Source of the DNA: Micropterus salmoides
Taxonomy: Eukaryota > Chordata > Actinopteri > Centrarchiformes > Centrarchidae
NCBI RefSeq assembly: GCF_014851395.1
Contig: NW_024044681.1
Coordinates: 4,962,433 to 5,026,432, forward strand
Length of the DNA: 64,000 bases
Reading direction: 5' to 3'
Part shown: positions 35,331-47,039 of the stretch, in pieces
Numbering within the stretch: position 1 is the stretch's first letter
How the letters are laid out: each line of letters opens with the position of its first letter
Position numbers and translations under genes: made by a program
The notes under the pieces: generated by a model
Seen by the model: only the letters and a program-made list of their open reading frames with translations
What the model was told of the DNA's origin: nothing
Databases searched by the model: none

Positions 35331-35576
35331 TCACCAGTGCTGTCTCTGTGCTATGATGAGCTCTAAATCCTGACTGAAAATCCTCAAATAAACTATTGCT
35401 CTGTAGAAAGTCACACAGCTGTTTAGCAACTGCTTTCTCCAGAACCTTAGAGAGAAATGGAAGGTTAGATATAGGTCTATAGTTGGCTCAAGTTTGGGCT
35501 TTTTCAGAAGAGGTTTAATTACAGCTACTTTAAAGTACTGTGGTACATAGCCTGTTGATAAAGATAGATTGATCAT
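35331..35576 (-). pseudogene. L2-like RT N-terminal fragment
   Basis: Reads LSLSTGYVPQYFKVAVIKPLLKKP, the standard early RT block, then goes out of the family frame (a single-base change near 35485 is likely). Stops before and after separate it from the endonuclease frame and the YADD core. Confidence 0.75.
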
Positions 35577-35742
35577 ATCTAGTATAGAGGTGCTGACTAA
35601 GGGTAAAACATCTTTAAGCAGCCTAGTCGGGATGGGTCTAAGAGGCAGGTTGATGGTTTAGATGAAGAAATTATTGAAGTTAGTTGGTAAAGATTGAGGG
35701 AAGCAAAACAGTCTAAACATGTATCTGGTTCTACAGCTGTTT

Positions 35743-37089
35743 CTAAGGTTCCTGAGTTAAGAGATAAGTCGGTGCCAGTTGAGGGCAGGTCTTGGTGAAT
35801 TTTGTTCTAATAGCTAGAATTTTATCATTAAAGAAGCTCATGAAGTCGTAACTACTGAGAGCTATGGGAATACTTGGCTCAATAGAGCTGTGACTCTCTG
35901 TCAGCCTGGCTACAGTGCTGAAAAGAAACCTGGGGTTGTTCCTATTTTCCTCTATTAATGACGAGTAGTACGCTGCTCTGGCATTACGGAGGGCCTTCCT
36001 ATAAGTTTTAAGACTATCTTGCCAAATTAAACGAGAATTTTCCAGTTTGGTGGAACGCCAATTCCTCTCAAGTTTCTGCGATATTTGCTTGAATTTGTGA
36101 GTTTCAGTATTATACCATGGAGCTAACCGTCTTTGTTTTAGTATTTTCTTTTTTAGAGGGGCTACAGAGTCCAGTGTCATTCGCAGCGAGCCTGCAGCAC
36201 TATCAACAAGATGATCGATTTGGGAGGGACTGAAATTAGCATAGGAGTCCTCCGTTACTTTGTGACTAGATAATGTATTTAGAGCTGATGGAATCACATC
36301 CTTAAATTTAGCTACAGCACTATCAGACAGACATCTTGTGTAGAAATTTTTGCCCAATGGCGTGTAGTTCAACAATACAAACTCAAAAGTTATCAAACAG
36401 TGGTCGGACAAAGAGGGATTCTGTGGGAACACCACTAAATGTTCAATTTCAATACCATACACCAAAACAAGGTCGAGGGTGTGGTTAAAACAGTGAGTCG
36501 GTTCATGAACACTCTGAGAGAAGCCGATGGAATCTAACAGAGAGATAAACGCAGTACTGAAGCTGTCATTCTCAACATCCACATGAATATTAAAATCCCC
36601 TACAATAATAACTTTGTCCGTTTTAAGGACTAAAGTTGACAAAAACTCTGCAAATTCAGATAAGAATTCAGAATACGGGCCAGGTGCTCGGTACACTATA
36701 ACGAAGAGAATTGGTTGCAGTGATTTCCAACTTGGGTGCGAAAGACTAAGAACAAGGCTTTCAAATGAGTTATAGTTTGGTTTAGGTTTAGAGCTGATTA
36801 GTAGGCTAGAGTCGAAGATAGCTGCAACTCCACCTCCTCGGCCTGTGCCTCGAGGAATGTGAGTATTAATATGACTGGGAGGTGTGGATTCATTTAGGCT
36901 AACATATTCTCCATCACCCAGCCAGGTTTCAGTAAGACCAAATAAATCAATATCATAATCTGATATTAGTTCATTTACTAGTACACCTTTAGAAGAGAGA
37001 GATCTGATGTTTAAGAGTCCACATTTAACTCTCCTATTCGTTTGCACTATTGCTCTTGTGGTTTTAATTTTTATGAGGTTTTTATGCAC
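35743..37089 (-). pseudogene. L2-like APE endonuclease, 448 aa open frame
   Basis: Open from 37089 to 35743. It shows NIRSLSSKG, LFGLTETWL, GRGGGVAAIF, VYRAPGP, IIVGDFNIHVD and a final SLSDHCLITFE, the ordered motifs of an apurinic-type endonuclease that nicks target DNA for LINE insertion. The domain ends in the linker LKQRRLAPWYN before the RT. The endonuclease itself looks intact, but the ORF is cut by a stop before the RT, so the element as a whole is dead. Confidence 0.85.
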
Positions 37090-37304
37090 AGCTCCTCTTC
37101 TGTTTACCTTTTTAAATAATTTCGATGGTCGGGGGCAGACACCGTCACTATAGGATTTTCACTAAGTAACTCCTGAAATGGAGGAGCAGAGAAGTGTGTT
37201 AGACTGCGACTCTGCGTAGGGTTTTGGGTGGGTAACTGCTGAAAAAGAAGGGCAGAGAAGTGTATTAGACTGCGACTCTGCCTCCTGGTCTCAACTCTGG
37301 GTTG

Positions 37305-37907
37305 TCATGGATTTGGTCTACTAATAAACTTGGCCAGATTTCTAGAAATGAGAGCTGCTCCTTCCCAAGTGGGATGGATGCCGTCTCTCCGGATCAGACC
37401 AGGTCTTCCCCAGAAGGTCTGCCAATGATCTACAAAGCCCACATCGTTTGCTGGACACCACCTCCACAACCAGCGGTGGAATGACGACATGCGGCTATAC
37501 ATGTCATCACTGGTCAGATTTGGCAGGGGTCCAGAGAAAACTACGGTGTCCGACATTGTTTTTGCATATGTACACACCGACTCAACATTAATCTTAGTGA
37601 CCTCCGATTGGCGTAACCGGGAGTCATTACCGCCGACGTGAATAACAATCTTACTGTATTTACGTTTATCCTTAGCCAGCAGTTTCAAATAAGACTCAAT
37701 GTCGCCCGCTCTGGCCCCAGGGATGCACTTAACTATGGCCGCTGGCTTCGCTAACTTCACGTTTCTCAAAATGAAGCTGCCAATGATCAGAGTTGGTTTC
37801 TCAGCGGGTGTGTCGCTGAGTGGGGAAAATCTGTTAGAAACGTGAACAGGTTGATGATGCCCCGTGGACTTTGAGTGCTTACGACTATTCCTCCTTCGGA
37901 CAGTCAC
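37305..37907 (-). pseudogene. LINE ORF1 SGNH-esterase-like domain
   Basis: 200 aa with VSNRFSPLSDTP, LIIGSFILRNVK, CIPGARAGDIE, IVIHVGGNDSRLRQSE and RRDGIHPTWEGA. These match the ORF1 esterase of CR1/L2 LINEs. The nucleophile block is normally GDSI(L)RNV; here it is GSFILRNV, so the catalytic serine position holds Phe. The GGND and DGIHP blocks (oxyanion and catalytic His) remain. It is separated from the upstream part of ORF1 by a frameshift next to a G run. Confidence 0.8.
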
Positions 37908-38269
37908 CCAGCCCCCCTCCTTCCTGGCTGCACAGGGGATGCCGGGGGACGGCTACCAGAGGCTAACTCAGGCCGTTCCGCACCGACTACCGGGGACTGG
38001 CTAGCTAAAGTAGCTAAAGACTGATCTACCAAGGTGCGGAGCCGGACTTCTACATCACTGAGCCTCGCCTCCATGTCTATAAATAAACTACACTTATTAC
38101 ATGTACCATTACCGCTAAAGGAGGCAGAGGAGTAACTGAACATCTGACACACCGAGCAGGAGAAAGTAGGAGAGAGAGAGGGAGAAGGAGAAGCCAATGA
38201 ACCGTCCGCGGATTCTGGATGATGGGAAATCCTTTGGGGCTCTTTAGTTTCTACTCCATTAATCATCAA
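37904..38269 (-). pseudogene. LINE ORF1 N-terminal zinc-binding and coiled region
   Basis: Reads CSVCQMFSYSSASFSGNG then TCNKCSLFIDMEARLSDVEV, that is two CxxC pairs followed by a probable coiled coil. Its stop overlaps the ATG of the esterase frame as ATGA, but the C-terminal PGRRGAG precedes a run of G (complement of CCCCCC at 37913-37918) and the family sequence normally continues as WVTVRR, which is readable in the other frame. A homopolymer frameshift is therefore more likely than two designed ORFs. Confidence 0.65.
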
Positions 38270-38599
38270 CTTATTTATTGTAGCAAATTCAGCATTTCTT
38301 TTTTCTCACCTTGTTCGATCCATTTACATCTGGATCTAATGAAGTCTCCAGTTTTTTGTAATAAATTAATACTAGTTGTAGTAATAGTACTTCTTCACGG
38401 GTGAAGTCTAAAATTGCCTTGATAATTTGAGTTTCCTCATCTCTCTTTTTTGCGCTATAGTTTGCTTCTCTTCATAGCAGCTGTTCGGATTTCAAATTTC
38501 AGTAATTCCCTGAAGTATCCGTAGGTACCTGTGGCACAAAATCTGTCAATCATGTCATTTATTTCAATTTTCAAGTTCTTAGCGTTTAGTAACGATCTG

Positions 38600-40225
38600 T
38601 TAAGTTTCCAATAACCTGCAGGTCAAGTTGAATAAAAATCCTTTTACGATCAGTTAAAATAGCTGGTTAAAATTAAGTTAGACAGATCAGCCAAAACTCA
38701 ATCCGTGACTGTAAGGAGTAGTTTTTATTACACCATGTGATTGAGCTCATCTTCCATGTTAGTACTTTCTGGAAGCCTTGACCCGACGATCTTTTCATCG
38801 AGCACAGTTTTAAAATCCCCTCCCCAGATTACTTTAGCTGCGGGATATTTTGAGTAAAGGTTGCAAATTTTGGATTCAATATCTTGAAACTATGCAAAGT
38901 TTACTGTCGGTGGCATAAATATTAACCAAGATAAACTGATTGTCATTCATATTTACGACCAGAATAATCCATCTCCCTTACCTGCAGTACCTTTAACTTG
39001 ATCTTTTAAAACAGGAACAGCGACACCTGCTGATCCATTACTGCTGTTGGAAAACCAAATCTCGCTGCCCCGTTGACTTTTCCAGAAAGATTCATCTGCT
39101 GAACATGCGGAGTTTCCTGGACAAAATAAAAATCAGCATCTTTACCTCCAGTGTCTTTTACAGAATAGACTGAAAGAGACATTAGAACAATAGAAACAGA
39201 AATAAATGTCCAAATACAGGTTGGATAAACTTGACCTTACCTCTTAATAGGCCATAGGAACCTTGCTAAAGTACTTATTTGCATATAACTCTAATAATTA
39301 CACAGCTTATTTAGATTTGTCAGCCGTTGCTGCAACTGTGATGGATAAGTAGTTAACAGCCAACAGTCTCACTCTTAACACAGAACGTTATAGTGTGTAA
39401 ACCTCTTTACCATCTGCGTATGCTCTGGCCCCTCTGAAGTTTGCCGGCTTCCTCTCCTTCTCCACCACCGGCTGCAGGAGATTCCTCGCTGCTCTGATCC
39501 TCCTTGAAGTAGAATCGATGATTTTGAAGAAAGTTGTTCTTCCTGGCATGTTTCCATGCTTCCATGTCAGATCCCTCGCTGATCTTGATCGGCCGTGGTT
39601 TCATGTTGTAAATGTGTGCGCCATCCACCGCTGCGACCTCATCTTTCTCCGCTCCAGGAATCACAATGATTGTTGCTTTAACATTCTCTATTTGACTTTC
39701 AGCGACCCCAAGTAAGCGTAGACACCTAGGTCAACTGTATCCTTCTTGCTGGTTAATTCTTTCTTCCAGACCCGCCATCTTTTGTTTTAATTAACATGTT
39801 GCTTTCGTGGATTGAGTTAAGAGCCTCAGACGTACTCACAGTCTCTGCAGTTTTTCTTCTCAAGCTGGTCTGCTCTTTCACTCTTGCAGGGAGGATGTTA
39901 ATAATGTTTTCTTGCATTTGAATTAATGTCAGTTTTTGGCGGTAACGTTAGTTGGTGGTGGTGCATTTCTCAATTTTTTGGCAGCCTGAGTCTTAGCTGG
40001 TGTGTTTGGGGTTGATACACTCTCTCCTCTAGTTTTCCCTTTGCAGGCATACCAATGAGTGGCACTAATTCTTCTCTTTTCTTTTATAAAATCAACATCC
40101 ATGCCTTCTGCTATGGTGAGTGATTCTTGGGTGGACATCTTCAGAATCCGAATCGGGTTTATTGCCAGGTACATTTTCACATAGGAGGAATTACCTTGGT
40201 ATGAATCGGTGCTTACAGGACACAT
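38600..40225 (-). mobile_element. Degraded L1-type LINE fragment
   Basis: Minus-strand translation around 38741-38900 gives KVIWGGDFKTVLDEKI, and nearby in another frame FILVNIYATDSK; both are L1-type endonuclease blocks. Higher up (39407-39664, 39929-40225) lie frames that could be ORF1, including LQNHRFYFKEDQ and a Lys/Pro-rich segment, but these are less sure. Stops and frameshifts throughout. Confidence 0.5.
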
Positions 40226-41849
40226 ACTGCTGCTGCCCTGTTCACACCTGAGGTGACATCACCAATGTTGTCATGGTGACCAGGTGAGGGACCCTTTCAC
40301 CTGGAGGGTTAAACACAAGCTCAGTGTGGTCGAGCTGAGACTCACACACATGCAAACTGTAATGCTGGGGGGGTCGGGGGGCAAGCTGCAGCCTTGTCTG
40401 TCAATCACCTCCTAAAATAGAAACTTGCAGTCTGATACCGACTCGCTCTCTCTCTCTCTCTGTTTATCTCTATGTCTCTCTCTCTCTCTGAGCCTGCAGT
40501 CTGTCACCAACACTCTCTCTCTTTCTCTTGCAGGACAGTTGGTGTCGATCACCCCGACATTGAGCTGGTGTTGAACCCAGTTTAAACTTAAACAAACAGG
40601 ATCACACTCAGACCCCTCTGGGACCAGACATTCCTCTGAACTGGCTCTGACGGAGCAGACAACCTGAATAGTTACTGTCAATGGAAACTATGAAAAATTC
40701 TTTAAAAGTTGGATTTTAAACACTGAAACAACCAGAGATATCTAATCCTCCAACAGGACCAGAAACTACACTGAACCAGGTCCGATACTCCGACCACCAA
40801 ACTCAGCTTTAACCAGGAACCAGAACCAGGATTAGTCTTTTCTTTACCAGGACCAGGATCTTTATAAAAGGTCTATAGTAGTCTGAATGTGACTCTTTGA
40901 CCAGAACTGATCTGATTCTGGTCTTAGTCCTGATCCATCTTGAGAGGTAAGAAGAGGCTTAAAATTCTCTGAACTTTTATTGATTTAATTACTTGTTGAT
41001 CATTTACTGATTTTCTCAAAAAACATAATTTGTGGACAAATGTTTTCACATTTATTCCAAACTTTCATTTCAGAACTTTTTATGAATTTTCTGTCGAGTC
41101 ACGGCTGTGAAATTGAAACATTTTTAAAATATAAGAAACTTTCCAAACTGTCCAAACTTGTTTTGAGTTTTTAATGAAACGCTGTTAGGTCAGAGCAGTG
41201 AAATCAGCTGTTTCTTTTATGCTTCACCATGATTGGTTCATTCACAGCTGTGTGGACAGTAAGATCCAATCATATTAATGCAGGGGACATGTTAACACCT
41301 CGACCTGTATTTTTTATTATTACTTTAAAATTTGAATGTTGTTTGAGAAGAGATGATGACAGAATGATTTGCTATAAATCTTGAGTTCATTGACGAGTTC
41401 ATCATGTGGAGGTGGTTCAAAGCGAGAGAAATCATGTGTTCTTTCCATTTCCTGTGTGTCTCCTAGCTTCAGGTTGCTGACTTAAGTAAATACAAGCAAA
41501 GGTCTCATCCCTGATTGGTTCACACAGTCTGCTTTACATTTCTCAAAGGTCATGTGACCTGACATCATCACATCCATCACAGATGGAGCTGAAAAACTCT
41601 GCATTTCATTTATTGATCACTGTCAGGAAGATCATTTATACTAAAATTACAAAACATGCTTCTGAAATAAACCGCCCACACTAGTTTTAAGTTACCATTA
41701 TTTTCATCCTCACAAAAAAACTGCTGGTTTTTACATTGTTGGTCTGGATTTTGATTCATCAATAAATAAAATATAACTTTTGTGTAACATCACAAGCTAG
41801 CATGGCTTCCAAAATTAAAGTTTTGAAAGGCACAGTATATCTTTACTAT
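40226..41849. other. Non-coding DNA, possible prob1-like 5' UTR exon
   Basis: No protein frame recognised. CT runs lie at 40444-40462 and 40470-40490. A donor-like GAGAG|GTAAGA at about 40948 could end an untranslated first exon of the plus-strand prob1-like gene, but nothing else supports it. Confidence 0.3.
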
Positions 41850-42134
41850 TTTTTTTTATTTTATCTTTTAATTTAACCTTTATTTAACCAGATGATATCA
41901 TTGAGATTTAAAACCTCTTTTGGCCAAAATAGCAGCATATTGACAGAGCAAAGTTACAAATACAAACACCAAGCACACGTACACGCACAACGACAAAGGA
42001 CATTAAACAAGACTCTTAGAATACATAAACAAACAACATTAGACTACTTAAAAGTACAATTTGTAGGATTTAGTTATTTTAAAAGCAGTGACAACAATTT
42101 ATAGCATCTACTTCCAAGTCTTTCATGCAGTGTT

Positions 42135-42596
42135 TTAATTCACCAAAGAAATCAGATTTCTCAACTGCAAATCAGTCTGCAGTGTGTTCCAGGTGGACGG
42201 GGCTGCATAACTAAAGGCCTTCTTACTGAGTTCTGTACGGACCGTAGGTACAGATAACAAATACAAGTTACCAGAGCGCAAATTATAGGAGCTGATATTG
42301 CGAGACATATAAGTGCAAAGATAAGAGGGGAGCAACATAGACTTGTAAATAAAAGTGAGCCAATGTATGTGCCTCCTCGCTGATAACGAGGGCCAGTCTG
42401 TCATTTTGTAGAAGGTACAAGGGTGTGTTGATGCTTTACATCCAGCAACAAACCTCAAAGCACAATGGTAGGCAGTTTCCAATAAAGATAAACATCGGCC
42501 AGGCACATTTCTATAGAGCAGGTCACCGTATTCGAGTGCAGTGAAGAAAGGTTGCAGCAACCAATCTCCTCCTGGTTTTCTAAGAAAAACAGGCAT
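42135..42596 (-). pseudogene. LINE RT C-terminal fragment, 153 aa
   Basis: Open frame with YGDLLYRNVPG, AYHCALRFVAGCK and RRHIHWLTFIYKSM, ending AAPSTWNTLQTDLQLRNLIS. This is the thumb and C-terminal region of a LINE RT. Upstream RT parts are frameshifted. Confidence 0.75.
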
Positions 42597-42772
42597 GTTT
42601 CTAAAATAAAAATACTATTTTTAGTTTGAGCTTTTGTACTAGTTTATCAATGTGCAATTTAAAAGAGAGCTGATCATCAATTAATGTACCCAAATATTTG
42701 ATTGGACTTATTCGATCTGCTCACCATGTATGTTAAAAATATTTGGAAGACTTGAAAAAAGTATAATCAAAA

Positions 42773-43041
42773 CTAGATTAAGCTGATACAGTTGTACCTG
42801 AACAAGGTTAAAAGCAGATTGTAAATAAGAAAAAGCTTGATGAAAAGTAGCAACCTTACAGTAAATAACGTATCATCAGCATAAAAATGGAAATGACCCT
42901 TTGGGATGTCTTGACCCAAGTTAATAATATAAATAGTAAATAAAATTGGACCCAAGACAGATCCTTTACATCACTAAGTACATTCAGTGTCGCTGATTTG
43001 AGGTTGTAATCAAAATAAACACACTGAGTTCTGTCTGCCAA
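42773..43041 (-). pseudogene. LINE RT catalytic fragment, frameshifted
   Basis: MGPILFTIYIINLGQDI then GHFHFYADDTLFTV shows the YADD box; the preceding residues (DRTQCVYFDYNLKSATLNV) are in another frame. The gap between them shows loss of bases in the PQGSVLGP block. Confidence 0.7.
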
Positions 43042-43089
43042 ATAGTTGGTAACCAGTCGACAGTATGGTCAGAAAAACCTACATTGCAT

Positions 43090-43303
43090 AGATATCCAAC
43101 GAAGGTTGAGGTCAAGGACAACTGGACTTGGTAGAAGATACTAGAAGACGTTTCATCCCTCATCCAAGAGACTTCTTCCTTTCTGAACTGAATCTACATC
43201 CAGTCACGAACCACAAAGAATCTACTACCAAGTCCAGCTGCCCTTGACCTCAACCTTCGTTGGATAACTATGACCTGGATGACTGAGAACCTTCACAGAC
43301 TAT
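43090..43303. mobile_element. 214-bp hairpin MITE splitting a LINE
   Basis: Arms at about 43094-43135 and 43221-43265 are inverted copies: ATCCAACGAAGGTTGAGGTC on the left pairs with GACCTCAACCTTCGTTGGAT on the right. ATTGCAT flanks both sides (43083-43089 and 43304-43310), consistent with a 7-8 bp target duplication as made by hAT elements. A related fragment is at about 20675-20750. Confidence 0.75.
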
Positions 43304-43599
43304 ATTGCATTGCTTTTCCAGTAAAATCAAAGGAAACCAAATAGTCCTTTAACTGATCGCCAACCAATGTTTGTAAAACTTTAGCTAAAACTGGTAACCT
43401 GGAAATCGGTCTATAATTATCCAAAAGCGAGGACTCACCTGCCTTTAAGAGGGAGTACATAGGCCAATTTCCAAATTTAGGTATAGGTATTTGTTTTACT
43501 AATATCTGTGTCCTTGGAGAAATCTGTGTTTCAGAGTTATAGTATTCATACAGGTTATGATGAGTAGGAAATTATTATTATGCTAAGCTAGCCAACATT

Positions 43600-43965
43600 T
43601 TTTTATAATAATAATATTCTTTATTTATAGAGCACTTTTCAAAAAACTAACAAGGTGTTACAAAGTGCTTTAACAAGTGCAGACAATAAAACAAAGATAA
43701 AAAGAAATACACGATAAAAGCAAGAAGACACTCAAGAGAATAAAATACACATTAAAAGTAAAGACAAAATGTATATAAAATGATATAAAATCAGGAAAGG
43801 CTCTCCTCTAAAAGTATGTTTTAAGAAGAGACTTAAAAGAGTTCAATGACTCAGCCGCCCTGATTTCCTAAGGCAGCCTCGGGGCCCCGACTGCAAACTG
43901 TCCCCTTTAGTTTTCAGTGGAGACTCTAGAACAGACAACAGACCTCTGCCCGAGGATCCGATCCA
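43600..43965 (-). mobile_element. LINE 3' tail fragment
   Basis: Begins TTCTTTATTTATAGAGCACTT and continues with GGTGTTACAAAGTGCTTTAAC, a LINE-tail pattern. The body is short; no clear RT motif is read. Confidence 0.5.
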
Positions 43966-43966
43966 A

Positions 43967-44930
43967 TCCAATCCAATCCACTTTATTTATATAGCACATT
44001 TAAAAAACAACAATGTTACCAAAGTGCTTTACAACAGTATAATACAAAACACAGCATAAAAGTATACAAACATGACATCAACAAAACTATCAACAATAAG
44101 GACCACAACCAGTTTCCATGGTACAAATGTGTTTTTAGGTGAAATTTAAAAGTAAGAAGGGTGCCAGCTTAATATGCGGAGGTAAATCATTCCACAATTT
44201 GGTGCAATAGCTGAAAAGGAACAATCACCCCTAGTTTTCATCCTAGTTATTGGCACATTTAGCCGCATATGATCCGCAGACCTCAGTAACCTTGACGGGG
44301 TGTAAATGTGCAAAAGCTCAGTGATTTACTGAGGTGCTAGTCCATTTAATGATTTAAAAACAAGCATCAAAATATTAAACTGTATTCTAAAATGTATAGG
44401 AAGCCAGTGAAGCGATTCCAAAATGGGAGTAATGTGTTCATGTTTCTGAGTTCCTGTTAATAAATGAGCGGCAGCATTTTGGACTAGCTGTAGGCGTGAA
44501 AGAGAAGTTTGGTTCAGGTCTATATAAAGTGCATTACAATAGTCCAATCTTGTTGAAATAAAAGCATGAATCACATTCTCAAGAAGATCAAAAGTTAGAC
44601 ATCAAAAGTTTTGCTAAAACTCTCAGATGGTAAAAGCTGGATTTTACCACACTATTTATCTGCTTATCAAGTTTAAAATCATCAATAAATTTTTATACCT
44701 AAGTTTGTAACTACTGGTTTTACACTTTACAGGGCCCGAGGTTAGCAAGAATGGAATCACATCCCTGACTGGGTCCGAATATAATAACCTCACTTTGTTC
44801 TTCGTTTAAATTTAAGAAGTTATATGACCAATATGATCCAAGCGTTAATGTCCTTAAGACATTTAAATAGTGGAATCAAAGAACTACTTGCATTTTTGCA
44901 CAGGGGTAAGTAGATTTGCGAGTCAAGGTC
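43967..44930 (-). mobile_element. L2-like LINE 3' part
   Basis: Starts in an ATCCAATCCAATCC repeat, then CTTTATTTATATAGCACATT and ACCAAAGTGCTTTACAAC (tail). The RT remnant at 44326-44574 reads RLDYCNALYIDLNQTSLSRL, LQLVQNAAAHLLTGT and SLHWLPIHFRIQFN. Diverged from the 33356-38270 copy, so it is another subfamily or older. Confidence 0.75.
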
Positions 44931-44939
44931 TATGCTGGT

Positions 44940-45660
44940 CTGTACGGGACTAAAAGGTCAAAGACAGAACAGGGCGAGAGCTAATGAAGAGCTTTAAAAG
45001 TGATCAATGAATTTAAAGTCTATTCTAAAACATACTAGGAACCTGTGTGGTGAAGCTAAAACATGGGTGATGTGATCAAATTTCTTTGTTCTGGTTAAAA
45101 GCCTGGCAGCTGAGTTCTGGACAGTCTGGAGTCCATCAATAGATTTTTGGGGCAAACTAGTAAAACACCTGTTGCAATAATTGCGTGATGAGATGAAGAC
45201 GTGTAAAATGGTCTCAGTGTCCTTAAAAGTTAACATTGATGGTATTGTTGATATATTTCTAAGCTGGTAAAAACATGATTGCCCAAGCTCGAAACTTAGA
45301 TTATTATCGAACCAGACACCAAGATTCAACAGGCCTGATATGATCCACCAGGGAACCAGCAGATGGCTTTGCTGGGACCCAAAGACCAGGATCTCTATTC
45401 TGAGTTCAGCAGGAGGAAATTATTTGACATCTAATTTTTGACATCACAGAGGCAGTCGGAAAGTGAACTTAGCATTCCAGGGTCTGGATCTGATGGGCAA
45501 GTACATCAGTGTGTCATCAGCGTAAATATGAAAAAGAAACACCATGTTTCTCGATAATGTGTCCATGAAGAAGCAAATACGGATAAGAATAATAAAATAA
45601 GGAATAAGGAAAATAAAATGGGTCCTAAGACAGATCCCTGAGGCACTCCATATTTAACTG
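44940..45660 (-). mobile_element. Third L2-like LINE fragment
   Basis: Blocks run RT-first on the minus strand: GVPQGSVLGPILFSLF near 45640, then NLGVWFDNNLSFE, LQTVQNSAARLLTRTKK and HITHVLASPHRF at 44994-45329. Frameshifts break it. It directly adjoins the next LINE tail. Confidence 0.7.
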
Positions 45661-46720
45661 CACAAAATGAAAGACATATAAATATGGAATAAACAATGCA
45701 AGTTATATAAGAATAATAAAAGAATAGAGGAAAATAATACAACTATTTGCAGAGAAAGAACAACATGGCAGATATTTACATGTGCATTACTCTGGGTTTG
45801 TGTTGTGCAGACGTGCTGCAATGGAAGATGATATTGTGTACATAAATATATAAATTGACAGCAATTTTTAACAAATATGTGCAATGTTCCAGGTTTGTGC
45901 TGATATGAAATGAAATAATATTCACATGTGCAGAGACACATGTATTATTTGAAAGGGGGGAGTGTCAGTTGGGGTCCCAGGTCGATGAGGCTGCAGACGA
46001 GAAGAAGCTGTTTTTGTGGCGAGAGGTTTGGGTCCTGATGGACCGCAGCCTCCTGCCAGAGGGGAGAGTCTGAAACAGTTTGTGTCCGGGGTGGGAGGAG
46101 TCAGCTGCAATCTTTCCTGCTCGCCTCAGAGTCCTGGAGGGGTTCAGGTCCTGGAGGCGTACAGGTCCAGAAGAGAAGGAAGATTGCTGCCAATCACCTT
46201 CTCTGCAGAGCAAATAATGCGCTGCAGCCTGCCCTTGTCCCTGGCGGTGGTAGCAGCGTACCAGATGGTGATGGAGGAGGTGAGGATGGACTCAATGATG
46301 GCGGTGTAGAAGTGCACCATCATTGTCTTTGGCAGGCTGAACTTCTTCAGCTGCCGCAGGAAGTTCATCCTCTGCTGGGCCTTCTTGGTGAGGGAGGTGA
46401 TGTTCAGCTCCCACCTGAGATGATGGTGCCCAGGAAGCAGAGAGAGTCCACAGTGGTGACTGGGGAGTCACACAGGATGATGGGGGAGGGTGGGGCTGGG
46501 CTCTTCCTGAAGTCCATGACCATCTCCACGGTCTTCTGAGCGTTGAGCTCCACACTGTTCTGGCTGCACCAGGTCACCAGATGGTCGATCTCCCACCTGT
46601 AGGTGGACTCATCCCCACCTAAGATGAGCCCAATGAGGGTGGTGTCATCTGCAAACTTCAGGAGCTTGACGGTCTGGTGACTGGAGGTGCAGCCCCCCCG
46701 CGACCCTGTACACAGCATAA
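45660..46720 (-). mobile_element. LINE RT 3' half, family A copy 1
   Basis: Read downwards: LLKFADDTTLIGLILGGDES and HLVTWCSQNSVELNAQKTVE (46404-46718), then MNFLRQLKKFSLPKTMMVHF, LQRIICSAEKVIGSNLPSL (46144-46368), then HPGHKLFQTLPSGRRLRSIR and SRHKNSFFSSAAS (45965-46213). FADD is the RT catalytic box. The 3' tail (45660-45960) includes ATGAAATGAAATAATATTCA. Copy 2 is at 52321-53200. Confidence 0.8.
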
Positions 46721-47039
46721 GCGGTTGACGATGGATGGATGGATGATTCGTTGCAGGCCAGTTTAAAAGTGTATAAGATGTTAAGAGTGTATTTTGTACT
46801 GGGTGCTGGAGTTGGTGAATTTGTCTTAATCCTTACTAGATTACTATGAATTATGTGTATGATGTGCACGTTCCGGATCACAGATCCATGCGTGATGATT
46901 ACAGGAATATCAAAAGTCTTTGGAGCAGTGCTGGGAGCAGACGGCTTTACATGCCAGCAGGTGGAGACAGTTGTCAGTGGCAGTGAGGCAGAGATCTGTT
47001 CAGTGACCGGTGGTGTGTCCAGGTGTGCTGCATGAATGA

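Larger units (their letters stand above)
33356..38270 (-). mobile_element. Nearly full-length broken L2/CR1-type LINE
   Basis: Reading from 38270 down: an ORF1 zinc-binding and coiled region, an SGNH-esterase-like region, an APE endonuclease, a reverse transcriptase in pieces, and a 3' tail ending in an AATTCAATTCAATT-type repeat at 33356. The order fits L2/CR1 elements. It is inactivated by frameshifts in ORF1 and the RT. A GA-rich microsatellite (33571-33690) sits in the tail. Confidence 0.85.
41850..43480 (-). mobile_element. LINE remnant with RT and 3' tail
   Basis: From 43480 down: LLDNYRPISRLPVLAKVLQ, then, after an inserted hairpin MITE, GPILFTIYI and FHFYADDT in shifted frames, then YGDLLYRNVPGRCLSLLE, WPSLSARRHIHWLTFIYKS and PSTWNTLQ (42135-42596). 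The tail has TTAATTTAACCTTTATTTAACC (41866-41890). The blocks are those of a non-LTR reverse transcriptase distinct from the L2-like copy; the clade was not determined. Confidence 0.7.

Noticed and set aside
37904..37907. ATGA overlap as translational coupling of two LINE ORFs
   Set aside because: The family reading continues in the other frame next to a G run, so a frameshift mutation explains it better.
46144..46368. AlkB homologue 8-like segment (FLRQLKKF...)
   Set aside because: Databases sometimes name this block so, but the flanking FADD and WCSQN blocks show that it is a LINE reverse transcriptase C-terminus.
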